Below, in pieces: positions 53,800-64,000 of a stretch of DNA of 64,000 nucleotides (positions are counted from its first letter, which is position 1; each line of letters begins with the position of its first letter). The position numbers and the translations under genes are program-made. The notes below the pieces were generated by a model. The model was not told where the DNA came from. It made no database searches and saw nothing but the letters and a program-made list of their open reading frames with translations. The stretch comes from Rhipicephalus microplus (Eukaryota; Arthropoda; Arachnida; Ixodida; Ixodidae): contig NC_134709.1 in the NCBI RefSeq assembly GCF_043290135.1, positions 71,596,956-71,660,955 on the forward strand, read 5' to 3'.

Positions 53800-54260
53800 A
53801 CATCTTTATTCACGAAACAAGGGTGACATTGGCATCGTCTTGCTCACTGGTAGGGTTGCCATTGGTGGCTAGTTTGCACCAATTTGGCTAAGTTTAGACC
53901 CGTTTGCCGATGAAAATTTCCCTGTTTGCGCCATAGCTAGGTACTGGCTAAATTTAGGTTTCCGGTTTTACTCATTCAATGCGGTTTCATTGATTGATGA
54001 GTAATAGCACTCATGTTCTATTTGGCCCAAATTTGACGATATTAAATAACATGGCTACTTTGTCTACATATGGCTCGAGCGCTGGCGCTCTTCCACTTCA
54101 ACAGAACGCCAACCTTGTTTCCAGGCTTCATTGAACTGCCCTGCACGCAGCCAAATGCATGCCGAGGCCTGCGTTTAAGAATGGCTCGTCGCATTCCTTG
54201 TAGCCTTGTAGCCTTGTAGCCTTGTAGTCGTAACTTGTAGCCTTGAACATCTTTGAACCA
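53800..54260 (-). other. Possible 3' end of a minus-strand transcript
   Basis: The complement reads TTCGTGAATAAAGATGTTTC near 53810, a polyadenylation signal. A frame on the same strand (54322 to 54128) includes an 8-bp tandem repeat. No domain is recognisable. Confidence 0.25.
54196..54227. repeat. (CCTTGTAG)4 tandem repeat
   Basis: Four perfect 8-bp units, with a further isolated CTTGTAGCCTTG at 54233-54244. Confidence 0.9.
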
Positions 54261-55235
54261 CCGTAATCTTTGAGCTTGTTCACATGCCCGTCGATATCAA
54301 CTGTGGCGGCAGCGCGGTACACTTTTTACAAAAGCCAGCGTGCCTACAAAGCTCAACAATTGTGTTAAAGCCAAAAGCGTCGCGAGATAGGCTGGCATTT
54401 TGGCAATCGCGACCGTGCGATCGAAGATGTAGCCAGCGACCCCGGTCTGGCCGAGCTGCATGTGACAATCAGTTTAAGAAATAATACAGTGAACGTCTGT
54501 AAAGTGACATTTTTGCTCCGTTATTCTTTCGGTCGTGAAAGGTGCCTTCAACAAGTTCCGTTCAGTTTCATGCTCAGCGGCAATGGTACCAGGACACACG
54601 CAGGGATAACTGAGTTTTCGGTTGGAGGCTACCACTGGAAGTGGTTGTTATTCTCTGGGCTAAGATCATACCCAATTTATGAGATTCATATCTCTGTGTC
54701 AGGACGGGCCCATCTTCCCATCTTACCTTCCAGTTTTTTTCTTTTTCTTCAACTTTATTGAAAGCTTTCAACGATGCATTCGACGTGTGTTAGAAACGTC
54801 ATGAGATAGGCCATGCCGCAGGCAATCTTGTGACGCATCTAACGACCTGGGCTAGACCAGTTTGTTCATTTCTTCGAATTTCTCACTCTGTGGTACAACT
54901 TCGTGAATCTCATACAGTAGTTTCGACTGTAACATAAGTAGAGTTTTGTTTTTGTAGAGCGTTACAGAAATGGAGCATCGTAATTTAGATCTGCGTTGTG
55001 CAATGGTGCTTCATGTTAAACTTGGTAAATGCTCGAGTATCACTTTTCAAAAGTTAAAACAAGCGTATGAGAAACATTTTTTATCAAGAGCACAAGTTTT
55101 TTTGCTGGCTCGGGTTTTTTTTTTTTGAAGACCAAGAAGTCGTTGAAGACTGACCACTCTCAGGGAAACATTGTAAACAAGTGGCTGTTTCATCATGACA
55201 ATGAAGCGTGTGCAACAGCCCTTACTGTCATTTAG
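54261..55235. other. No gene recognised
   Basis: Frames at 54284-54484 and 54462-54761 show no domain. Confidence 0.4.
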
Positions 55236-55672
55236 TTCTAGGGGCGAAGCTCCTTAAGCCGTGGGTCGTGCGTCCGCGATGCAGGTAGTAGTAGGTAGCC
55301 ACCTCTCGTTTAGACCTTGGAATGTCTGCCAATGGCGGTACTTCTGTATGATGAATAAATGACGAAAAGATGCGAGATGGCAATACTTGGAGTGTTCACT
55401 AGATGGGCGGATGGACGAACGCACGGAAGAATGGACGAATGCACGGACGGAAGAATGGACGAATGCACAAACGGAAGAATGGATGGACGCACGGACAGGC
55501 CGATGCTCCGGAGAACGGATGCAGAACGAACGCACGGACGGGCGGATTGCACGAATGGTCGCACGGCTGGTCAGACGGATGAACGCACGGACGAACATAA
55601 GCAATAACAAACGGACGGACTGATGACGCTTCGCCCCAATGATCAACATTCACTCCGTAGATATGGTGTGAA
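55236..55672 (-). repeat. Repeat B, minus-strand copy, well preserved
   Basis: Plus strand: CTAGGGGCGAAGCTCCTTAA, GCCGTGGGTCGTGCG, GGTAGCCACCTCTCGTTTAG, AGATGCGAGATGGCAATACT, then a 24-bp tandem repeat of ACGGAAGAATGGACGAATGC (three units from about 55424), a GGAC-rich tract, and GATGACGCTTCGCCCCAATG, ATTCACTCCGTAGATATGG. It shows the uninterrupted CATCTTTTCGTCATTTATTC junction where A inserted in the 12-kb copy. Confidence 0.85.
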
Positions 55673-56389
55673 TTTTACCTAAAAATACAATACTACTTTT
55701 CCTCATTCTGCTATTCACCTTATTCAAGTCCTTGTGACATTTTCCTTTTTTCTGATCTTGTGAACGAACACACCGAAGGGCCATGATCGTCAGAACCATT
55801 TACTCAGACTATCAGAGCGTAAATCGAGAAATGTTGAAATGTCTTTTTTTTCTTAAGTTTGTTATCGTTTTCTCCTTGCTCTTTTTGTTGCTACATCTTC
55901 CCGAGGCCTTACGTGTCCACAATTATAATCATTCTTCTAGTGGATAAACCGACTTTATGGGTCTTCATTGAAGCAAGGTGGGGGAGCGGGATAGTTGGTA
56001 TACTATGTCCTAAGCAGCTGAAGCGCAAAAAAAGGAACCACGGACTAAGAGAACAACGACGACAAGCTCTAACTTAGAATTAAAGTTTTATTACAAAGCA
56101 CCAAGTATATACACCTGTCACATGACATAACATTTAAAACAATCAACGCACAATGATAAGAAACGAAAAAATACGGGAAAAAGAAGAAAAAAAGAAAAAA
56201 AGAAGGAAAAAAGAGAAAAGAAGACAAAGAAAGAAATTATAGGAAAAAAGAAAAGAACAAAGCAGCAGTGAATTTTTCTTCGAAGCCTGTTGTCAAGAGT
56301 GTTCAAAGCGCAGACTATTGAGAGTTGGCTTCGGCCTGTGAAAACGTCCTTTAGCGAGCGTATTTTCCAAAAAAGCTTTTGGATTTTAT
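55673..56389. other. No gene; purine-rich tract
   Basis: A purine-rich A/G stretch at 56163-56265. Otherwise nothing. The 3' end or LTR of the BEL-type relic could lie here. Confidence 0.4.
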
Positions 56390-57370
56390 TGTTCTAGTAA
56401 AACGATATCACTATTTTTTTAAGTTTCTTATAAGTTTTTGTTATGGTAGGTTTCATTATTTCGCTCTTTATATTTTTGATATACGTAGAATTTCATTACT
56501 TTAGCAACTTTTTCGTGAAGTCTCCACACCTGCTGAAGGTTGTGGTCCCATTTTTCGGTGATGTCTGCTCCAAGCTTTCGCTTTTCGCCGATAAGATCTC
56601 ATGAGGTCAAAGGAGTGGGCTGTCAGGTTCCTTCCAAACATTCGTAAGTGGTCGATTGTTCATTATGCCTTCAACTTCACAGACTAGGGTATGCTACTCC
56701 TCAATACGTATTAAACTCCGACCAATCATTTCTGGCAGAGCTGACTTTAAGCTGCGTATTTGCCGATCATAAAAGCCACCCATCATGGTGCATTTTAGAG
56801 AATGAATTTCCACTCGATAAGCTGATTGGCTGTGAAATTTCTCGTTGTCTCACTTGGCAGCATCGTGACTAGGTTCAATTCTTTGTTAGCTTTCTTTATA
56901 ACATTCGCATTGTCGCTGTAGATCACTGAGCACACCTCTCTTGCAATGAAGCGCCGAAAAGCTTGCATAAAGTTTGCAGCTGAAGTTTCTTTAATCGTTT
57001 CTAGGTTCACGTCGTTTGTAACGGTTCATGTAAAGATTAATATGTATACCTTGATCATATCTCTCTTTGTTTTAACTGCTTACAGAGGACCTGCGAAGTA
57101 TGGCAGGTGTTAGAAATGACAAAAGATCGCATATCTTTCAACTTTCTTGAAGAATAACCAACATATGTGCTTCTGTGTCGAGTTTTACCAGGAATATGAC
57201 TTCTGTACAACGACGTGCCTTGAAATTGTGTCAAATTGTGCGAAATTGTGCGAACAGGCCCAATTCGCAGCGTCAACATTGGTCGTACACTAGGAAAATA
57301 TTCCCCGTCTGTTATTCTTGCAATAAACTTTCGAGGTGTTACATTCCTTTGTTTTGTTATTTTTTTCAAT
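56390..57370 (-). pseudogene. BEL/Pao-type integrase relic
   Basis: Minus-strand pieces in shifting frames: YFAGPL (usually D-F-A-G-P-L) and KVYILIFT before a continuous stretch 57010-56795. That stretch has NLETIKETSAANFMQAFRRF, IAREVCSVIYSDNANVIKKA and NQLIEWKFIL. SDNA holds the second catalytic Asp and IEWKFI the Glu region. Further on are NAP-W (usually NAPWWGGFWE), MNNRPLTNVWKEPDSP and the downstream KRKLGADITEKWDHNL. This matches the BEL integrase core. Stops and indels make it inactive, and no RT or gag could be tied to it. Confidence 0.65.
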
Positions 57371-58814
57371 CGTTGAGCTCACAGTGTCCTTTCAAAACAC
57401 CTACTCCTCTTAGCTTTGTGTTGTTTTCGCAGCACTAACAAGGCGGCCGTCATTGGCTTCACCAAATCTCTAGCCTTCCACATATTTGCATTTTGTTTCA
57501 TTAGGAAAAAAGGCCACCCACTTGAGGTATCTTGTCGTACGACAACTACGATTGGACCCAACCTAGAAGAGCGACTGGAGAAGCGTTAAAAATTGCTACA
57601 ATTCAACACATTTCTTTTTTTAACATTCTATTGTGTAGATTGCACAAAAAACAAAGATCGCTGTTTCGCAGCTCAAATGGTACTAAAATTTTCTGGGGCT
57701 CACCCTGAAGGCGTACAAAAATCCTGGAAATTTTACGTTCCCATCGTTCATGATTGCGCGTAAAAACACGGTACAGTATAGGTCTGGAAATAATTCGCAG
57801 TTGTGAGGGAAATCTTTGGCAGGCACACCGCCAACCCATCTACTCAGAAATAATTGGGCAACGGTAAACACCAAAGAAGAAAAAAATGTAGGAATTGCAC
57901 AGAGCGCTCGAAATGTGCCATAAAATGGTATAAATAATGTTGGCTCTTTGAATGGGCCCAAGGTGACCACCGGCGTGGGTGAGAATGCTGATAGCTAAAT
58001 TATGAGAAAAAGCTCGCTAACACAAACGAAAGGCAACCCACTAAGTTTTATACTTTATCTGGTCATGAAGTTTGGAAGTTTTGGCAGTAAAAAAAGAAGC
58101 CTCAAAAAATGCAGCTTCCACAATATCGACTTCTCCACTGAGCGCCGTAAGTGTGATCTTCAAGTTTTCAGAGCCATTGAGTCGTTTGCTCTTTGCACTT
58201 CATGCTTTTTTTTTCTCGAAACAACGAACTTGACCAGTGCTCGGTAATGTGGTGGGAAAATGTTCCAAAGCTATAAAACGAGGCTGTCATAGAAAAAAAA
58301 TAATGCAACAGCCCGCCGTTATCTCAATGTTAGCTTAATAACATAGTGATGCCAAATTAAAACATAACAGTGGCGTGAAATTCAAATATTTTTGTTTAGT
58401 TGCTCCAAGTAGAAACATCGATCCCTATAGACCCAAATAACAATCATGTAGGTTGCAAATGCAATATTTATACTTCAACATCGGTACTTTATTAGAGCAC
58501 TTTCGCTTTCGATATCGATAAGGAGGCTTCGCATCGACATGTCAACACAACTCTGACTTCGCAGAAAGACGGCATATCGCGGAATAATTGCACTATCTCT
58601 GTGATTTGTCAGCCGCACGTGTAGTTTCACGTCAACAATGATCAGTCAATTGTCTTATACAATGAATGGGACAGCAATTTCTGCATTTATTCCTGCATGC
58701 AGACTTCGCAAACCCAGTGAATTGCGTGTAACCCACAGTGATACCGTTCATTGCGATGAAGCTTCCTTGATTTATGGACGGAAGAAGACGAAGTTTTTCC
58801 CGAGTGGAACGCTG
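57371..58814. other. No gene recognised
   Basis: Upstream pol of the BEL relic might extend here on the minus strand, but I see no convincing RT or RNase H motif. A 95-codon minus frame at 57683-57970 has no domain. Confidence 0.4.
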
Positions 58815-58885
58815 GTTTCAGTCTCTGTTATTTTTTCTCGTTTTCTTTGGTGATAGTGGAAGACGCCGCTCTTCTGCCTGCGGAA

Positions 58886-60250
58886 ATGGACGTAGAATCA
58901 CCAGAGCCTCCACCCATACGTTCCGCGTCGTCTGTGGCCACTCTAAGAAAGCGCTCCAGCCACCCAAGTGACGTCGACAGTGAGGACACGCTCATGTACT
59001 CTACGGCCAGTGATGAGAGATCCGATGAAAGTGACTTTGTGCCCATGGCAAGGCACCTGGCGAAAAGGAGGCTGCTTACGACATCTCCTTCCCAAAGTAA
59101 GGCCACCATGAATATTCAAGAGCCACCGGTTCACACTATTTTGTTTGTCCTGCTCAATGCCGCTGACAACATGAACCGACTTAATCGCCAGGTCATGTCT
59201 ATGTCACTTAAGGCGCTCGTTCCGGGACAAATAACAGACGTGAGAATCAATGGCCGCAAGAACGTTCTGGCGATAGTCGTTACGCAACGTACTGCTCTTG
59301 ACGTATTGACCAAGGTGAATGTGCTCGGGAACATCAACGTGCGTTCTTTCATACCAGATGGCAAAGACTCTAGGACAGGCGTTATCTACGACGTCGACAC
59401 CTCTATCAGCGATATTGATTTTCCCACTCTAATCAAACCAGTGACGGAAGCTACTATAATCTTGCAAGGCCACCGTCTCGGGAACTCACGATGCGCGAAA
59501 CTAGTTTTTAAGGGTGACAGCCTCCCAACTCAAGTAAGAGTTGGTCATTTTCGACACACAGTACGGCCGTTCGTGCCGAAACCTCTTCAGTGTCGGAAGT
59601 GCTGTAAAATAGGACACGTGAGTGCTGTTTGCACAAGTTCTGCTGTGTGCTCTCGATGCTCGGAGTCGAACAACACGGAAGCCTGCCAGGCAGAACATCG
59701 CAAATGCGGCAATTGCCAAGGTCCTCACGAGGCGTCATCAAAGCAGCGCCCAAATGTGAAGAAGGAGATGCAAGTGCTGAGGCAGATGGCCAGAGATGGT
59801 TCTACCTACAGGGAGGCTGCTGCCAAAGTGCGACGTCGGCGTTCGCGCCATAGGAAAACTCCTAGGACATCCTCTGCCAAGGCCAGGGATACACCGCTAC
59901 CCTATATCACGCACTCACCACTACAAGCACCAACAAGTGCCAACAACAAGCATCCTCAGAAAGACGCAAGAAACATTGACCCTGACGCGTGGCCACCGCT
60001 GCCGTCAGTGACACCCCCAGTAAAGCAGCAGCATCGCCCACTGAAAGCTACTTCAGAGCGAGTAAGTCATGACAGTCAAGATAACGAAAAAATAGACGTG
60101 ATTAGGACCCTCATGAAGATAATTCGAGCACTCCTGAATAATATTCAGACTCCGGCTGCCCACAGCGCTCTTCAAATATTGGACGCTTTGAATCCGGTGC
60201 TATCAAATCTGGAGAAGCACCATGGCTCTTTCTCTGCAGCCCTTCCGTAA
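58886..60250 (+). CDS. I-type LINE ORF1 (Gag-like, CCHC knuckles)
   Basis: From the first ATG (58886) this is 454 codons. The open frame extends upstream to a TTG at 58847, which I reject as a start. Residues include an acidic, Ser-rich N-terminus, then a fold typical of LINE Gag-like proteins (FVLLNAADNMNRLNRQVMSM, VTEATIILQGHRLG, CAKLVFKGDSLPTQV). The knuckle CRKCCKIGHVSAVC (C-x2-C-x4-H-x4-C) starts at 59591, with further cysteine clusters CSRCSESNNTEAC and CGNCQGPHEA to about 59745. Then comes a basic, Pro/Ser-rich tail. It should bind element RNA. It overlaps ORF2 by 29 bases. Confidence 0.8.
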   Translation: MDVESPEPPPIRSASSVATLRKRSSHPSDVDSEDTLMYSTASDERSDESDFVPMARHLAKRRLLTTSPSQSKATMNIQEPPVHTILFVLLNAADNMNRLNRQVMSMSLKALVPGQITDVRINGRKNVLAIVVTQRTALDVLTKVNVLGNINVRSFIPDGKDSRTGVIYDVDTSISDIDFPTLIKPVTEATIILQGHRLGNSRCAKLVFKGDSLPTQVRVGHFRHTVRPFVPKPLQCRKCCKIGHVSAVCTSSAVCSRCSESNNTEACQAEHRKCGNCQGPHEASSKQRPNVKKEMQVLRQMARDGSTYREAAAKVRRRRSRHRKTPRTSSAKARDTPLPYITHSPLQAPTSANNKHPQKDARNIDPDAWPPLPSVTPPVKQQHRPLKATSERVSHDSQDNEKIDVIRTLMKIIRALLNNIQTPAAHSALQILDALNPVLSNLEKHHGSFSAALP

Positions 60251-63200
60251 ACAAGTGCAAGAGGCATCAATTTTCCAATGGAATGCCCGAGGTCTTAAAC
60301 CACGCATTTCGGATTTTTGACCATATGTTTTCAAGAATCAGTTTCCAATTATCGTAATTTGTGAACCACGTCTTCACAATGCTATACGAATTTCTAAATA
60401 CCAAGCTTTCAGATCTGCAACCCATAACGAAACCAGTAAGGTCATTGTTTACATCAGGTGCAAACTCGCATATATTGAGCATCCAGTAACACTGGACGAC
60501 AGCAACCAATACGTGTGCCTGACAGTTAAGCGTAAGAACGTGAACTTCACGCTAGTGGCAGTATATATTTCGCCTTCAGGCCGCTTTGACCCAGCCACAT
60601 TAAGCGCCATTATATCAGAGACACCTGGGCCATGGATTATCACCGGTGATTTTAACGCTCATCACCCCCTGTGGGGTAGCCAGAAGATGGACCGTTGGGG
60701 AAGAGGTGTGTCCTCCTTTGCATCTGACCACCAACTATATTGTTTAAATGACAACGCTCCCACGTTTTTACGGGGTCTGACATAAAGTAGCTGTCTCGAC
60801 CTAACTTTTGTGTCAAGTAGCCTAAACACCAAGATGCAGTGGTTTGCGGACAATTAAACGCATGGCAGTGACCACATCCCCACCTATATAAAAATCAAGG
60901 GGCTAAGCAAGTCGCAAATCGCGCCCACTTCACGGATAGACTGGTCAAAGTATAGATCATCCACAGAGAAACATTGCGAGAGAAACCAAGAAGGTTCTCT
61001 TGAAAGCCTAGAAGGTGTAGTGAAGGCCGCTATTCAAGAGGCGACGTTTAATTGTGAACCTTCGCCAGAGTTTTGCAAATATGAGGTGGAGTTGGAGCAA
61101 TTTCGCGCAATCCGTCGTCGCGCCGAACGACGTCATAGGCGCACGAAATCCATCTACGACTTGAGGGAAGCGAGACGTCTACAAAAAAAGATTCAACGTC
61201 GAATCAATGCACTACAGTCGCAACGATGGAAGTCACTATGCGAGTCACTCGATACCCACAAACCTCTTTCGCAAATATGGAGAATATTCCGCGGCCTACG
61301 AACATTGCCACAACAGCATCGTCCGTTCAAATGCCTTGCTCTCCACCAAGGCCGGCGTGAAATTGATGTAGCGGAAGACTTCTGTGCCAGGGTTGCAAAC
61401 AAGGGGTCCGGGATCAACATGAGTAACCTACGAAACGCGCCGGCGTCCAGAGACACTCGGATGGACAATATGTTTTCTCTAGAGGAGCTTCAGGCATCAT
61501 TGGCAGCATGCAAGCGCTCGTCATCGCCTGGACCCGATGGAGTCACTTACATGGCCCTTGCTAACCTAGGACGAACAGCTCGGCGTGCCCTTCTAGCTGT
61601 ATACAATGACTCGTGGAGCAACGGTTTGGTTCCTCCTTCGTGGAAGTGCAGCCGCCTTGTGCCCCTGCTCAAACTAGGCAAATCGCCTCTGGACATGGCC
61701 TCCTATCGCCCCATCGCGCTTGCCAGCTGTTTTGGAAAGGTGATGGAGAGAATGGTGCTGACTCGCCTGGAGTGGTACTTGATACATAACAATATATACC
61801 CCGATGCTTTGACCGGCTTTCGACGTGGACGGTCTTCCATAGACAATGTTGTTGATCTTGTCACGTCTATACAACAGCAGAAGAGCCTAAAGAAATTATC
61901 AGCGGCACTTTTCTTGGAGATTAAGGCTGCATACGGAAATGTATTACATGGAACCATCCTGGACGCCTTAGGCAGCATTTGATTGGGAGGCCGCGTTTAC
62001 CAATGGATCTACAGCTATTTGAAGGACAGAACCTTCTTCGTTCAAACAGAAGATGGCGCAACAAGGCAACATCATACTTATCGCGGCGTACCTCAAGGTG
62101 GGGTCCTAAGCCCCATACTTTTCAACCTTGCGCTCATCGGCCTCGTTGACGTCCTGCCACACTCCGTACATCTGTCGATATACGCGGATGACATCTGCAT
62201 CTGGGCATCAGGGGTCACGCGTCTACACGTACGAGCCAGGCTTCAGACAGCGGCTACACTGACGTCAATTTACTTTCAAGGACGAGAACTGGAGCTGTCA
62301 TATGAGAAATGCTCACTAGTCGCGTTTACGCGCAAGACAATGACGCCATACCGCATCAGAAATAATGGACACACAATCAGTTATCAAAAGACTCACCGTT
62401 TCCAGGGAGTAATAATAGATCGTGATTTGTCTTGGAGCCTTCATATCACTTACATGAAGAAGAAACTGACCATATTCACCCACGTCCAAAGGTTTCTTGC
62501 GGGAAAATCATGGGGTGCATCGGTACGAGCCATGCTTCAACTGTATGCTGCACGTTTTCGTGGCTTCATGCGCTACAGCCTACCTGTGCTTGGCAAGGCC
62601 GGCATAACAAACGTACACGTCCTCCAGTCATTACAAGCTCAAGCACTGAGAATATGCCTCGGACTACCGAGATGTGCATCCTCAGCAGCGACTGTCGCAA
62701 TCGCTCATGAACAACCTATCACAACCTACATTCGTGTCGATGCTTTAAGAACGCACATAAGACATGCCACCCGGATTCAATCGCATCACCTCGCCTCCCC
62801 TCCAACTTCCAGGCCATGCTCTGCGTTCTGCTCTATTATTGCCCCACATCGCACGGTGATTCCCACGAACTTCACGCACGCAGCAAGACCGTCGTTACCA
62901 TTGTGGTGTCTACATCCACTGGAAGCCCTGATAAGCTTCCCCGGAATGCAAAAGAAGAAAAATTTGTCAAAGTTGGCCCTAAAACAAACAACAATACTGT
63001 TTCTGCATGAGAAACACAGTGGACGCATTCACATTTACACGGATGGGTCGGTCACTTCAACAAGTTCAACAGGCGCAGTGGTAATTCCGGAGAAATCCAT
63101 CAGGATAAAGTTCAGTACCTCGCATCTGACATCATCCACGGCGGCAGAACTCGCCGCCATTCGTGCCGCTCTGGAGTTCCTAGTTGAAGAACCGCAACAG

Positions 63201-63869
63201 ACATGATCAATATTCTCCGACTCCAAAGCAGCTCTCCAGGGCATTGCCTCGCCATATCGTCATGGACCAAACGAACAGCTAATTACTGAAATACGACTGC
63301 TTCATCACCGGGCTATAGAGAAACATGACATAGCGTATCAATGGATACCAGGCCACCGCAGCATTGATGCAAACGACCGTGCAGATGAAGCAGCCCGAAC
63401 TGCTCTTGCTGATGCCCCTTGTGTAGCTATACCATTATCAAGAACGGACGCCGCTGCGAGGCTTCGATCACTTGCACGAGAACTGACACTCGCTCAGTGG
63501 AATTCACCGACATTCACCAACGTCCGCCTTCATAATTTGGACCCACACCTACAGCTCCGTCTTCCATCAGGAATAACCAGAGCAGAGGAGACGCTTTTGT
63601 GCCGTCTGTGGATTGGGGTGGCCTTTACGAATGCTTATTCGTTTCGAATCGGAATGGCCAGAAGCCCGACATGTGACAACTGTGGCTGCGCAGAGACTTT
63701 CTCCCATCTTCTCTGCGAGTGTCCCCGCTTCAGCGTGCCAAGAAAAGAACTGTCAAAAGCTTTAGATAGAATAGACAATCGCCAATTGTCGGAAGAAAGG
63801 GCCGAGATCGTTCTCTGCACGCAAGGCACTGAGAGCGTTGTTGCGCTTTCTGCAGGCAAGTGGTCTTAG
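60222..63869 (+). pseudogene. I-type LINE ORF2: APE, RT, RNase H, zinc knuckle (five stops)
   Basis: The start is ATG 60222 in a strong CACCATGG context, inside the end of ORF1. Endonuclease: QWNARGLKPR, ICEPRL, ITGDFNAHHPLWGS (about 60643), GSDHIP. RT: SPGPDGVTYMAL, SYRPIALASCFGKVMERMVL, RRGRSSIDNV, motif A FLEIKAAYGNV (canonical first Asp is Glu), motif B RGVPQGGVLSPILFN, motif C YADD. RNase H: IYTDGS, TAAELAAIRAALEF, FSDSKAAL, WIPGHRSIDANDRADEAAR. Knuckle: CDNCGCAETFSHLLCEC. In-frame stops: TGA 60318, TAA 60783, TAA 60855, TGA 61980, TGA 63204. No frameshift was found. Confidence 0.85.
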
Positions 63870-64000
63870 AGACAGACTGTAAACAGCGTCCTAGATCGTC
63901 TGATGACCTTCTCTCTCTTTTTTTTACAACGTCTCTTTTCTCTCATCCTTTATCCCCCTTACCCCCTTCCCTAGTACAGGGTAGCCAGCCGGTCTGAGAA
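63870..64000 (+). other. I-type LINE 3' UTR (incomplete)
   Basis: A pyrimidine-rich UTR with CTAGTACAGGGTAGCCAGCC and GGTCTGAGAA. The 23.47-23.60 kb fragment shows how it continues (ACTGGCTAACGTCCCTG). Confidence 0.75.

Larger units (their letters stand above)
58815..64000 (+). mobile_element. Near full-length I-type LINE, cut by window edge
   Basis: ORF1 with zinc knuckles, ORF2 with APE endonuclease, RT, RNase H and a C-terminal knuckle, and a 3' UTR ending at the window edge with GGTCTGAGAA. The likely 5' end is near TTTCAGTCTCTG (58817-58828), which contains an initiator-like TCAGTC. ORF2 keeps one frame for 3.6 kb but has five nonsense codons. RNase H after RT places it with I-type LINEs. 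Confidence 0.85.

Noticed and set aside
55254..55653. Frames with SVRPSV or TDGRMDE repeats
   Set aside because: They translate the GGAC-rich tract of repeat B.
57683..57970. 95-codon minus frame as BEL polymerase
   Set aside because: The position upstream of the integrase relic is suggestive, but I could not see RT or RNase H motifs.

Overview
The window looks like intergenic or intronic DNA of an arthropod, most likely a hard tick. I infer this from repeat families I recognise: a tRNA-derived SINE with clean pol III A and B boxes, CR1- and I-type LINEs, Ty3/Gypsy and BEL relics, and a TTAA-flanked repeat beginning AAAGGGGCCCTGAAGCAC that I associate with tick genomes. I could not run a search, so the species is open. 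I found no intact host protein-coding gene, no rRNA, no stand-alone tRNA gene, no CRISPR array and no operon-like organisation. Nearly every long reading frame belongs to a transposable element or to a tetranucleotide microsatellite.

Layout. 0-7 kb: an old I-type LINE relic split by a CR1 3' tail, then two esterase-type LINE copies joined head to tail (2.74-6.97 kb). 7.5-8.8 kb: a minus-strand Ty3/Gypsy gag-protease relic. 10.3-11 kb: a TATA plus initiator promoter-like block with 52- and 61-bp duplications. 12.4-21.2 kb: a nest of elements. Repeat B is split by repeat A and by a near full-length CR1 LINE; A holds a MITE (G); G holds an I-type LINE with a perfect 11-bp target duplication. 21.4-32.4 kb: dispersed modules C, D and F, LINE fragments, another B copy and an RTE-like relic. 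33.3-40.6 kb: two more copies of A, a TTAA MITE inside C, a SINE inside F, and a LINE C-terminus. 45-58 kb: B copies, a SINE, a piggyBac-like MITE, a D array and a BEL integrase relic. 58.8-64 kb: a near full-length I-type LINE running off the right edge.

How the parts relate. The region records layered transposition. Several insertions can be read because an empty-site copy of the host repeat lies elsewhere in this window (A into B, CR1 into B, TTAA MITE into C, SINE into F, G into A). Repeat A is the best candidate for something new. It is non-coding and has a conserved block with an interchangeable tetranucleotide microsatellite, then a tandem array of exactly 147-bp units, then a conserved end with a small hairpin beside a T-run. 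I infer a non-autonomous Helentron-like element, but this is unproven. The CR1 element carries 417-bp in-frame 5' monomers and a 2A-like motif ahead of ORF1.
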